DNA of 64,000 nucleotides from JANLUX01 sp031366005 (GTDB taxonomy: Bacteria > Bacteroidota > Bacteroidia > AKYH767-A > OLB10). Below are positions 34,956-42,683 of this stretch, in pieces (position 1 is the first letter of the stretch; each line of letters starts with the position of its first letter). The stretch covers positions 1 through 64,000 of the forward strand of contig JANLZB010000055.1 of the NCBI GenBank assembly GCA_031366005.1, written 5' to 3'. A program made the translations under genes and the position numbers. The notes beneath the pieces were generated by a model. It was not told where the DNA came from. It made no database searches and was given only the letters and a program-made list of their open reading frames with translations.

Positions 34956-36134
34956 ATGAATCTTATTCTTTTTGACGATGCAAGGCGCGAACATATACTC
35001 CCCTTTACTTTCACACGTGCATGCTGCGACCTGCGTGTGGGCATTTCTACCATCAGAGAAAAATGGGAGCAGTTACTTAGCATCGCTTCTTCCACCTTAA
35101 CGATAGATTACCTCAGCAAAAAGTTTCCGTTAAAAACTGCAGCTGATAATTTATTTATCAATGGACGATTGCTTCCCGACAAGGAATTGATTAAAGCAAT
35201 TAATACTCTGCAACCACGCCAGCAATTAATTAAAGATAACGTAATGCTGGCTGCACGGATGGGTGAAGACAACACTGATTACTTAACTGCTTTTGATCAG
35301 CTTGCCAGAATTAATTACGATGGAAACGCAACGCTAGTAAATAACACCTGGGATATTTTTAAATTAAATGATGCAGCCATCCGGAGCGATTTTGCACGAA
35401 TGACACACGGAAAAATATCTGCCTCCATTGATGCAAGCAACCGCTTAATGGAACCCGGAAATATTTTTATTGAAGCAGGAGCAAAGGTGATGTGTGCTGT
35501 TTTAAATGCATCCACCGGACCCATTTACATAGGTAAAGATGCAGAGGTGATGGAAGGTTGCATGATACGCGGGCCTTTTGCGCTGGGCGAACAGGCAGTG
35601 TTGAAGATGGGCGCTAAAATATATGGAGCCACCACCATTGGTAACGGATGCAAGGTAGGTGGGGAGGTGAGCAACTCGGTGATGTATGCTAACTCCAACA
35701 AAGCACACGATGGTTTTTTGGGCAACAGCGTGATAGGCGAGTGGTGCAATTTAGGTGCTGATACCAACAACTCTAATTTGAAAAACAACTATTCAGAAGT
35801 AAAGGCGTGGAGCTATGCTGACAATGATTACGTGAACACCGGTTTGCAGTTTTGCGGACTGATGATGGGCGACCACAGCAAGTGCGGCATCAATACCATG
35901 TTTAACACCGGAACCGTGGTGGGCGTTTGCGCCAATATTTTTGGAACTGGTTTTCCAAAAAAGTTTATTCCTTCTTTTTACTGGGGCAGTGCCGAAGAAA
36001 GCGAAATGTTTTTAATTGATAAAGCCATTGATTTAGCACGCAGAGTTTATGAACGCAGGGGAAAAACATTTGATGCAGATGATAAAGCTTTGCTGGAGCA
36101 TTTGTTTATGATGCAGCTGAAGCCGGGGGTGTGA
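34956..36134 (+). CDS. GlmU-like putative sugar-phosphate nucleotidyltransferase/acetyltransferase
   Basis: A 392-residue protein started at ATG 34956 (MNLILFDDARREHILPF), the family's normal beginning. The N-terminal domain is a degenerate nucleotidyltransferase without the classic GxGTRM loop. From about residue 175 a left-handed beta-helix of hexapeptide repeats follows (IYIGKDAEVMEG, IRGPFALGEQAVLKMGAKIYG, NSVIGEWCNLGADTNNSNLK), as in the GlmU acetyltransferase half. This is the alternative GlmU family of Bacteroidota, thought to take part in UDP-GlcNAc synthesis; the assignment of activity is by family and not by visible catalytic residues. Confidence 0.85.
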   Translation: MNLILFDDARREHILPFTFTRACCDLRVGISTIREKWEQLLSIASSTLTIDYLSKKFPLKTAADNLFINGRLLPDKELIKAINTLQPRQQLIKDNVMLAARMGEDNTDYLTAFDQLARINYDGNATLVNNTWDIFKLNDAAIRSDFARMTHGKISASIDASNRLMEPGNIFIEAGAKVMCAVLNASTGPIYIGKDAEVMEGCMIRGPFALGEQAVLKMGAKIYGATTIGNGCKVGGEVSNSVMYANSNKAHDGFLGNSVIGEWCNLGADTNNSNLKNNYSEVKAWSYADNDYVNTGLQFCGLMMGDHSKCGINTMFNTGTVVGVCANIFGTGFPKKFIPSFYWGSAEESEMFLIDKAIDLARRVYERRGKTFDADDKALLEHLFMMQLKPGV

Positions 36135-36176
36135 AATGTAATACTAAAGCCATCCAAAGTGACTAGGAATTATTTG

Positions 36177-36184
36177 TATGTTTG
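36177..36184 (+). promoter_or_regulatory. -7 box of the Kelch/T9SS gene
   Basis: TATGTTTG matches TAnnTTTG and lies 18 nt before the ATG at 36203; no good -33 box was seen. Confidence 0.4.
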
Positions 36185-36202
36185 TTGTAAACAAAACCAA
36201 CA

Positions 36203-37426
36203 ATGAAAAAAATTATCACTTTACTAGTTCTATTTATATCAGTAAATGTAAAAGCGGATAGCTGGGTGCAAATGGCGAGTTTTCCGGGGTTGGGATTAGA
36301 TAATCCATTTTCATTTTCTATTGGGAATAAAGGCTATGTTGGTTGTGGAAGAAGTTCTGCCCAAGTTGTTCAAAATAGTTTTTGGGAATTTGATCCTTCA
36401 ATAAATGCCTGGACACAGAAAGCAAATTTTGGAGGTGTAGCAAGATTTCAAGCTAGTGCTTTTTCTATAGGTAATAAAGGATATGCAGGGTTGGGATACC
36501 CTTTCCCAACATCACTTTCGGCACAAGATTTCTGGGAATATGATCCGAATAATAATTTATGGACGCAAAAAGCAAATTTTGGAGGAGGTAACAGGTTGCA
36601 GGCAGTTGGCTTTTCAATTGGTAATATGGGTTATTTTGGTACTGGTTATAATTGGTCCACAATATTTAATGATTTGTGGCAATATAATCCCACAACTGAT
36701 ACATGGGTACAAAAAACAAGCTTGCCTGGGCTTGCTAGAAAAAATTCAAGTTCCTTTGTAATTGGGAATAATGGATATATAGTAGCTGGAGTTAATGGTA
36801 GTGGCTATTTAAATGAATTATGGGAGTATAATAGTATTTCTGATAGTTGGTTTCAGAAAGCCAATTTTCCTTCCACGACACGGATTGATGGGTCTGCGTT
36901 TTCAATTTGTGATAAAGGCTATTTTGGGCTAGGAGAAACTTCGTCATCACCTCCACTTTATCTAAAAGATTTCTGGGAATATAATAGTGTTTCTAATTCA
37001 TGGATTCAAAAAGCTATTTTTCCAGGTGTGAAACGAAACGAGAGCGCCCATTTTTCAATTGGATATAAAGGTTATGTAGGGTTGGGTCAGGGGAATGGCT
37101 TGCCTTTTTACAATGACTTCTACGAATACACTCCAGATAGTGCATGTGGGATACCGACTATTATTTCAGATTTAGAATCTTCAGATTTAAATTTTACCAT
37201 TTATCCGAACCCCGCAAGGGAAGAGTTTACAGTTTACGGTTTACAATTTCAAACCTACAAGCTAAAAGTTTTTGATTCCAATGGAAAAGTTGTTTTAACA
37301 AAACCGGTAGCAATCAACAACAATCAACTCTCAATCATCAACTGTAACCTGCTCCCCACCGGAATTTATTTTGTGCAGGTGAGTGATGGGGAGAATAAGG
37401 TGGTGAAGAAATTATCAATACTGTAG
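36203..37426 (+). CDS. Kelch-repeat secreted protein with T9SS sorting domain
   Basis: A 407-residue protein with signal peptide MKKIITLLVLFISVNVKA. Residues 20-310 are about six Kelch-type blades with a ~50-residue period; each contains FSIGNKGYxGxG followed by WEYxPxxNxWxQKAxFPG, predicting a beta-propeller. The last ~75 residues are a T9SS type A sorting domain (IYPNPAREEF, LLPTGIYFVQVSDGENK, VKKLSIL). The protein is thus probably attached to the cell surface; ligand unknown. Its stop codon lies inside a perfect hairpin at 37425-37448. DNA in the sorting domain contains words also seen in intergenic repeats. Confidence 0.87.
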   Translation: MKKIITLLVLFISVNVKADSWVQMASFPGLGLDNPFSFSIGNKGYVGCGRSSAQVVQNSFWEFDPSINAWTQKANFGGVARFQASAFSIGNKGYAGLGYPFPTSLSAQDFWEYDPNNNLWTQKANFGGGNRLQAVGFSIGNMGYFGTGYNWSTIFNDLWQYNPTTDTWVQKTSLPGLARKNSSSFVIGNNGYIVAGVNGSGYLNELWEYNSISDSWFQKANFPSTTRIDGSAFSICDKGYFGLGETSSSPPLYLKDFWEYNSVSNSWIQKAIFPGVKRNESAHFSIGYKGYVGLGQGNGLPFYNDFYEYTPDSACGIPTIISDLESSDLNFTIYPNPAREEFTVYGLQFQTYKLKVFDSNGKVVLTKPVAINNNQLSIINCNLLPTGIYFVQVSDGENKVVKKLSIL

Positions 37427-37448
37427 GGGTTGAATATTTTCAACCCCT
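37425..37448 (+). terminator. Perfect 10-bp hairpin overlapping the Kelch gene stop codon
   Basis: AGGGGTTGAA (37425-37434), loop TATT, and TTCAACCCCT (37439-37448) form a perfect stem-loop that begins inside the TAG stop. It could act as a transcription stop or protect the mRNA 3' end, although no T run follows. Confidence 0.6.
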
Positions 37449-37504
37449 GCATAAATATTTACCTTACCGGACAAATTATTTTCAACACCTACATAAATAT
37501 TTAC
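37437..37504. repeat. 26-nt direct repeat downstream of the Kelch gene
   Basis: Units 37437-37462 and 37479-37504 are 26 nt each and differ at two positions (both contain CATAAATATTTAC). The first unit includes the right arm of the hairpin at 37425-37448. The rest of the gap to 37628 is AT-rich with no other structure that I can defend. Confidence 0.65.
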
Positions 37505-37628
37505 AATTATAATTAACCACATTTAAAATAATCAACGCCTGCGGCAACTTAATTATGTTTGCCGCTGGAAAAAATTAAACTTACCATAAGGAACAAATAA
37601 CATAACGTAAACATAAACCATACACAAA

Positions 37629-38168
37629 ATGAAAATCGTAAAAAGAATTTTAATTGGCTTAACAGTAGTGATTGCTGTGCTGTTATTAATGGCACTGTTT
37701 GTTAAAAAGGAATATGCCGTTGAACGGGAAATCACCATCAATAAACCGGTAGCTGAAGTGTTTAATTACATTAAGCATATCAGGAACCAGGATAATTACA
37801 GCACCTGGAACAGGAAAGATCCTAACATGAAAAAAGAATACCGGGGCACGGATGGCACTGTGGGTTTTGTGGCGGCATGGGACAGTAAAAATGATGAAGT
37901 GGGCAAGGGCGAGCAGGAAATCAAGAACATAAATGAAGGCGAGCGCATGGATATGGAACTGCGTTTCTATAAACCTTTTAAAGCCACTGATAATGCTTAC
38001 ATGACTACTGAAGCAGTTGGTGAAAACCGTACGAAAGTGAAATGGGGTTTTAATGGCAAAATGCCCTACCCGATGAATCTGATGCTTGTGTTTATGAATA
38101 TGGATAAGATGTTAGGCACTGAAATGCAAACGGGGTTAAACGATCTGAAGGCATTGCTTGAGAAATAA
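37629..38168 (+). CDS. SRPBCC-fold (polyketide cyclase/START-like) protein with N-terminal anchor
   Basis: A 179-residue protein. Residues 5-27 form one membrane helix (RILIGLTVVIAVLLLMALFV). The rest is an SRPBCC hydrophobic-ligand domain, with the family pattern VEREITINKPVAEVFNYI near residues 31-48, FVAAWDSKNDEVGKGEQEI in the middle, and the long C-terminal helix ending LKALLEK. The ligand is unknown. It probably faces the periplasm from the inner membrane. It stands alone with no close partner gene. Confidence 0.85.
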   Translation: MKIVKRILIGLTVVIAVLLLMALFVKKEYAVEREITINKPVAEVFNYIKHIRNQDNYSTWNRKDPNMKKEYRGTDGTVGFVAAWDSKNDEVGKGEQEIKNINEGERMDMELRFYKPFKATDNAYMTTEAVGENRTKVKWGFNGKMPYPMNLMLVFMNMDKMLGTEMQTGLNDLKALLEK

Positions 38169-38288
38169 TTTTCAGGGGTTTATTTACGGTGGCGCATGAG
38201 GCGTTGACTGTTGTTTTGTTACACATTGCAACCGCCATCATCGGGATTTAATTTTTCTTTGCATTAATAATTTATAATTTTTTAAGTG

Positions 38289-39383
38289 ATGGGAAACAAC
38301 TGGCTGCAGTTTACTTTTTTAGAAAACACCATTGAATCTATTCTGTATGCTATCGCTATTATTTTAACCGGACTTATTTTTCAGCGTTTCATATCGCGCA
38401 AGCTTTCGCAGCTCATCTTTAAAATTTTTAAGAAATATTCTTTTGGCGTAAGCGGTGAAAAATTTGTACAGTTACTAATTAAACCGTTCAGTGTTTTTGT
38501 TTTTCTCATCACCATTTATATTGCATTTCTGCAACTGCATTATCCTGAAAGCTGGCACCTTGTTTCTGAAAACAAAGCGGGTTTAAAGATGACGGTGTGG
38601 AAATTATTTAAGCTTTCCATCATTTTTTCATTGACATGGATCGTGCTGCGGTTAGTTGATTATTTCAGTCTTGTTATGTTACACCGTGCATCCGTTACTG
38701 AATCAAAGTCTGATGATCAGCTGGTGCCATTCTTAAAAGAATCATTAAAGATCCTCATCATCATTTTCACTATTTTTTTTATCCTCGGCAGCATTTTTAA
38801 AATCAATGTGGCATCACTCATTGCCGGTTTGGGTATTGGAGGTCTTGCATTTGCATTGGCTGCAAAGGATACGCTTGAAAATCTTTTAGGTTCATTCACC
38901 ATTTTTCTGGATAAGCCATTTGTTGTTGGCGACACAGTAAAGGTGGGCAACGTAGAAGGCAAGGTGGAGAAGATAGGATTCCGCAGCACGCAGATACGAA
39001 GTGTTGAAAAATCGCTGGTAACCGTTCCCAATAAAAAGATGACCGAAGCCGAGCTGGATAACCTCAGCGAGAAATCAATGACACGCGCGGTTTTTCCTTT
39101 GGGCATACACTACACCACTCCTTTGGATGTGCTTCAGGATTTTATGGAAGAGCTGAGGAAATATTTAAGTACCAATGAAAAGTTAAGGACTGATCCGGTG
39201 GTTCGTATCAATCGCATTCAGGAGAACACCATAGAACTGCTGGTTTTATTTTTCGTGATGACCAACGAGTGGGAAATTTATATAAAGGTGAGGGAAGAGA
39301 TTTTACTTAACATCTTAAAGATAGCACAGGATAAACAAATTCAATTTGCATATCCGGCAAGGGAGATAAATTATAGGCAATAA
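38289..39383 (+). CDS. Mechanosensitive ion channel, MscS family
   Basis: About 364 residues from ATG 38289 (GTG 38286 adjoins it). Helices lie near residues 15-35, 60-80, 105-125 and 155-180. The pore helix with the small-residue pattern AGLGIGGLAFALAAKDTLENLLGS (positions near 178-200) is the MscS TM3 signature. The beta domain follows with PFVVGDTVKVGNVEGKVEKIG and SLVTVPNKKM. It would open under membrane tension to release solutes during osmotic downshift. It converges on the DUF486 gene with 22 bp between stops. Confidence 0.93.
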   Translation: MGNNWLQFTFLENTIESILYAIAIILTGLIFQRFISRKLSQLIFKIFKKYSFGVSGEKFVQLLIKPFSVFVFLITIYIAFLQLHYPESWHLVSENKAGLKMTVWKLFKLSIIFSLTWIVLRLVDYFSLVMLHRASVTESKSDDQLVPFLKESLKILIIIFTIFFILGSIFKINVASLIAGLGIGGLAFALAAKDTLENLLGSFTIFLDKPFVVGDTVKVGNVEGKVEKIGFRSTQIRSVEKSLVTVPNKKMTEAELDNLSEKSMTRAVFPLGIHYTTPLDVLQDFMEELRKYLSTNEKLRTDPVVRINRIQENTIELLVLFFVMTNEWEIYIKVREEILLNILKIAQDKQIQFAYPAREINYRQ

Positions 39384-39405
39384 TTTTTTTTGATGGTTTT
39401 TAGGT

Positions 39406-39777
39406 TTACTTTTTAAAGATGAAATAAACTGCAAGAATCAGGAAACCAAATCCAATAAGATGATTGATCTTGAAAGTTTCGTTTTTGAAAACAAGAAGTG
39501 TGAAAAGCGTAAAGACCATTAATGTAATTACTTCTTGAATAACTTTTAGTTGCCAGATATTAAATGGACCTCCGTTTTCAACAAACCCAATTCTGTTTGC
39601 AGGAACCTGGAATGCATATTCAAAAAGTGCAATTCCCCAACTGATTAAGATGATGCTCATTAAACCTAAATTATTGAATCCGTTAATCTGTTTAAATTTC
39701 AGATGACCATACCAGGCAAAAGTCATGAAGGTGTTGGAGATGATTAAAAGTAGAATGGTGTAAATTGTTTTTCTCAT
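39406..39777 (-). CDS. DMT-family small membrane protein (DUF486)
   Basis: A 123-residue protein with four membrane helices. NTFMTFAWYGHLKF, ISWGIALFEYAFQVPANRIG and the C-terminal FGFLILAVYFIFKK match DUF486, a four-helix half-size relative of EmrE/DMT transporters. The substrate is unknown. The gene ends 22 bp from the MscS gene and lies 63 bp upstream, on the same strand, of a TPM gene it is unlikely to be linked to. Confidence 0.88.
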   Translation of the reverse strand: MRKTIYTILLLIISNTFMTFAWYGHLKFKQINGFNNLGLMSIILISWGIALFEYAFQVPANRIGFVENGGPFNIWQLKVIQEVITLMVFTLFTLLVFKNETFKINHLIGFGFLILAVYFIFKK

Positions 39778-39840
39778 TATTTATTTTTATGGAGAAGCTA
39801 AATTAAATTTTCTCCATAATAATAACCGTAATCTTAAAAA

Positions 39841-40722
39841 TTACCAGCTTCCGCCAGCTCCGCCACCACCAAAGCTTCCACCACCGAATCCACCGAATCC
39901 TCCACCTCCGCCACTGCCTCCTCCGAAACCGCCAAACCCTCCTCCGCCCGAAGTGAAACTGCCCCAGCTTCCACTTTGGCGTCCGCGCGCTGCGCTTAAC
40001 AATCCCCATGCAGCCCAAAAGGGAATGCTGTTTAATGCAGAGTAACGGCTTACAGACCTAATGCGGCTGAAAAACATAAATGCGAAGATAGCTGCCATTA
40101 TCAAAAGCGCGCGGATGGGCAGGCCTCCTCCTTTTCTCTTTGCGGGAGCCGTGGGTTGATAATCACCGCGTGCCAGATTAATGATCTGGGTAGTACCAGC
40201 GTCTATACCCTCATAATATTGTTGTTGTTTAAAAAATGGTTTGATGTCTTCTTCAATGATTCTTTTGCAATAAGCATCGGGCATGGCTCCTTCCAATCCG
40301 TAACCGGGAGCGATAAACATTTTATGCTCGTTCATGGAGATCAATAAAAGCACTCCATTGTTTTTTCCTTTCTGCCCAATGCCCCATTGTTCAGCCAACT
40401 TAAATGAATAGTCGCTAAGCGGATATCCATCCAGCGTTGACATGATTACAACTGCAATCTGTACCGAAGAGCTATCATTGAAAGCAACGAGCTTATTTTC
40501 CAGTGCCGATAATTCTGACTCACTTAATGTGTTAGTGAAATCTGTTACCAAGCGTGGAGGATTGGGTCGCGGTGGTATTTCCTGTGCAAAGAGATTTATT
40601 ACAGAGCAAGTAAAGATTAGAAACGAAGCAAACAGCTTAAAGATGTTGACTTTGTTGAAAGTGTTTTTGGTGCCGATGCTCTTAACGGAGGAAGCAGTGG
40701 AGAAGGATTTAAGCATCTTCAT
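39841..40722 (-). CDS. TPM-domain protein with signal peptide and Gly-rich tail (YgcG-like)
   Basis: A 293-residue protein. After an extended N-terminus, a hydrophobic segment (LFASFLIFTCSVINLFAQ) serves as signal sequence. Residues about 55-190 are a TPM domain (VTDFTNTLSESELSALENKL, VAVVIM-like strand QIAVVIMS, GYGLEGAMPDAYCKRI). One membrane helix near 205-225 follows. The last ~40 residues are a Gly/Phe/Ser-rich run of GGGGFGGFGGGS repeats ending GGSW. This is the last gene of a LemA-TPM-TPM operon; start overlaps the preceding stop in ATGA. Role unknown, probably envelope maintenance. Confidence 0.85.
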   Translation of the reverse strand: MKMLKSFSTASSVKSIGTKNTFNKVNIFKLFASFLIFTCSVINLFAQEIPPRPNPPRLVTDFTNTLSESELSALENKLVAFNDSSSVQIAVVIMSTLDGYPLSDYSFKLAEQWGIGQKGKNNGVLLLISMNEHKMFIAPGYGLEGAMPDAYCKRIIEEDIKPFFKQQQYYEGIDAGTTQIINLARGDYQPTAPAKRKGGGLPIRALLIMAAIFAFMFFSRIRSVSRYSALNSIPFWAAWGLLSAARGRQSGSWGSFTSGGGGFGGFGGGSGGGGGFGGFGGGSFGGGGAGGSW

Positions 40723-41156
40723 TTTCCGAATTCTATATCGTCAGATAATTCATTGCGGTCAGCATCAGTACGTGGAAAGTATTGCTGAAGTGCCTGTCCT
40801 GCTTCCGTAATTCCCTGGATCAATCCATCAGTAAAACGCGAATGTTTAAAATGCGCTGCCATGTTTTCTTTTATCTTGTTCCAGAAATCATCTCCCACTT
40901 TAGCATGTATTCCTGTATCACCAATGATGGCAAATTTTTTATCCTCTAAAGCAAGATAAATTAACACACCATTTCTTTCAGACGTTTTATGCATCATCAT
41001 TTCAGCAAAAACAAATGCAGCACGGTCTAACACATCCGTTTTACATTTGTCTTCAATAAAAACCCGCACCTCGCCTGAAGTAAGCATCTCTGCATCATGC
41101 ACAGCCTGTTTAATTCTCCCGCGTTGTTCGGTTGAGAAATAATCAATGGCTTTCAT
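40719..41156 (-). CDS. TPM-domain protein (short form)
   Basis: A 145-residue protein from ATG 41156. It is essentially a TPM domain: AIDYFSTEQRGRIKQAVHDAE at the start (helix), SGEVRVFIEDKC strand, VFAEMMMHKTSERNGVLIYLALEDKKFAIIGDTGIH core, and a C-terminal helix ending QYFPR. It lacks signal peptide and membrane helix, so it is probably cytosolic. Its 3' end overlaps the following YgcG-like gene by 4 bp (ATGA). It follows lemA after 29 bp. The three genes form the common LemA-TPM-TPM set. Confidence 0.85.
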   Translation of the reverse strand: MKAIDYFSTEQRGRIKQAVHDAEMLTSGEVRVFIEDKCKTDVLDRAAFVFAEMMMHKTSERNGVLIYLALEDKKFAIIGDTGIHAKVGDDFWNKIKENMAAHFKHSRFTDGLIQGITEAGQALQQYFPRTDADRNELSDDIEFGK

Positions 41157-41185
41157 CAATGAGCTTTATATGTTGAATAAGAAAA

Positions 41186-41776
41186 TCAGAACTGAACTTT
41201 AGGAGCATGCTCCGCCCCTTTGTCGGATGCGAAATAAGGCTTGGGATGAAAACCAAACATACCTGCAACCATGCTTTGCGGAAAGCTACGTATGTAAGTG
41301 TTAAAGTCGCGTGCCACATCATTGAATTTGCCCCGCTCCACCGCAATACGGTTTTCAGTTCCTTCCAGTTGCGCCTGTAATTCCAGGAAGTTTTGATTCG
41401 CTTTTAGCTGTGGATACTGCTCAGCCACAACCATTAAACGGCCCAGGGCAGAACTCAGTTCTCCCTGTGATGCCTGGAATTTAGCTAAAGCTTCAGGAGT
41501 TAAATTTTTAGGATCCACTTTAATTTGTGTAGCACTGGCACGTGCCTCTATCACTTTGGTTAATGTGGTTTGTTCAAAATCAGCAGCACCTTTCACTGTT
41601 GCAACAAGGTTAGGAATAAGATCCAGCCTTCGCTGATAAACGTTTTCTACCTGGCTCCATGCTGAACTTACTGCTTCATCTTTTGAAACCATGTTGTTAT
41701 ACGATCCGGCAAACAACCGGTAAATGATAAATATGATTACTACAACTATAATAATTGTTATCCAGGATTTTTTCAT
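41186..41776 (-). CDS. lemA: LemA family protein
   Basis: A 196-residue protein. Residues 5-23 form a single membrane anchor (WITIIIVVVIIFIIYRLF). NNMVSKDEAVSSAWSQVENVYQRR, DLIPNLVATVKG and FNDVARDFNTYIRSFPQSMVAGMFGF are the LemA signatures of a long helical bundle. The C-terminus FGFHPKPYFASDKGAEHAPKVQF is typical of bacterial members. Function is unknown; the protein faces outward from the inner membrane. It is the first gene of the operon with two TPM genes, preceded by a TAAATTTG -7 box at 41810-41803. Confidence 0.93.
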   Translation of the reverse strand: MKKSWITIIIVVVIIFIIYRLFAGSYNNMVSKDEAVSSAWSQVENVYQRRLDLIPNLVATVKGAADFEQTTLTKVIEARASATQIKVDPKNLTPEALAKFQASQGELSSALGRLMVVAEQYPQLKANQNFLELQAQLEGTENRIAVERGKFNDVARDFNTYIRSFPQSMVAGMFGFHPKPYFASDKGAEHAPKVQF

Positions 41777-41802
41777 GTTTATATAAAGTTTTTAAGCGAG
41801 AG

Positions 41803-41810
41803 CAAATTTA
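41803..41810 (-). promoter_or_regulatory. -7 box of the lemA-TPM operon
   Basis: TAAATTTG on the minus strand matches TAnnTTTG and lies 26 nt before the lemA ATG at 41776; the -33 region is weak. Confidence 0.4.
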
Positions 41811-41823
41811 TTTAAATAAAGGA

Positions 41824-41971
41824 TTAAAGTGTTGAGATATTGAAGGATGTTAAATTGTTGAATTGTTAAATTGTTGAGGCTTCAAAGTGTGTATAAGTTT
41901 AATATATATAGTACTTCAATACTCCAACACCTCAACACAACACCTCAACACTCTAACACCCCAACACTTTA
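41824..41971. repeat. TGTTGAG-word repeat forming a large imperfect inverted repeat
   Basis: The left part (41824-41879) is built from repeats of TGTTGAG/TGTTAAAT words; the right part (41913-41971) is built from the complementary CTCAACAC words in five or six copies. Together they form an imperfect long hairpin that reaches into the trmB stop codon. It fills the space between lemA and trmB. Confidence 0.65.
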
Positions 41972-42634
41972 TAGCAGACGAAAAGCAAGGTAAGATATTT
42001 TAAATCCTTTATCAGTAAATATTTTTTCATAAGTAGTTTTGATGCTGAGATCGAAGCCCACTTCAGGATGCGCGTATAAATCTGTAGTCTGATGAATAAA
42101 CTCACCGCGAATATTTTTTAACATACTCAGGGTGTAATCAAATAAAAAAGTGCTGTCAGTTTTAAGGTGGAGTGTGCCACCGGGTTTTAAAAATTGTTGG
42201 TAGATATTTAAGAACTTTGGATTTGTTAAACGTCTTTCTTCCCTTGCATCGGTAGGTTGAGGATCAGGAAAGGTAAGCCATATCTCATCTATTTCTTGTG
42301 GAGCAAAAAAATAAGGAATCAATTGAATGTTGGTTCTCAGAAAAGCCACATGCAGCATATTTTCTTCATTGGCGGTTTTAGCTCCGCGCCATAATCGTGC
42401 TCCTTTTATATCCACACCGATATAATTTTTATCAGGGTAACGTTCTGCTAACCCAACAGTATATTCACCTCTGCCGCATCCTAACTCCACTATTAAAGGA
42501 GCATCTCTTTTAAAAACATCTTTGTTCCAGTTTCCTTTTAAATCAGGCACATGATCCAGCTTGCTGTATGGATATTGAAATACGCGTTGCATGGTTTCCA
42601 GCTCCGCAAAGCGTTGTAGTTTTCTTTTTGTCAA
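41969..42634 (-). CDS. trmB: tRNA (guanosine(46)-N7)-methyltransferase
   Basis: 221 residues from TTG 42634, which gives MTKRKLQRFAELETMQRVF, the normal N-terminus; longer in-frame starts would run through the divergent glycosyltransferase gene. LVELGCGRGEYTVGLA is the SAM motif I, YIGVDIKGARLW motif II, EIWLTFPDPQPTDAREERRL the catalytic and tRNA-binding motif (usual FPDPWPK), and LKPGGTLHLKTD the post-motif. It installs m7G46 in tRNA variable loops. It is alone on its strand, divergent from the neighbouring glycosyltransferase. Confidence 0.92.
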   Translation of the reverse strand: MTKRKLQRFAELETMQRVFQYPYSKLDHVPDLKGNWNKDVFKRDAPLIVELGCGRGEYTVGLAERYPDKNYIGVDIKGARLWRGAKTANEENMLHVAFLRTNIQLIPYFFAPQEIDEIWLTFPDPQPTDAREERRLTNPKFLNIYQQFLKPGGTLHLKTDSTFLFDYTLSMLKNIRGEFIHQTTDLYAHPEVGFDLSIKTTYEKIFTDKGFKISYLAFRLL

Positions 42635-42670
42635 AGGGAATTTTTTTGTGGGATGCGAAAATACATAGAG

Positions 42671-42678
42671 TATTTTTG
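42671..42678 (+). promoter_or_regulatory. -7 box abutting the glycosyltransferase start
   Basis: TATTTTTG matches TAnnTTTG and ends 5 nt before GTG 42684, so the message may have almost no leader. Confidence 0.4.
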
Positions 42679-42683
42679 TTCCC

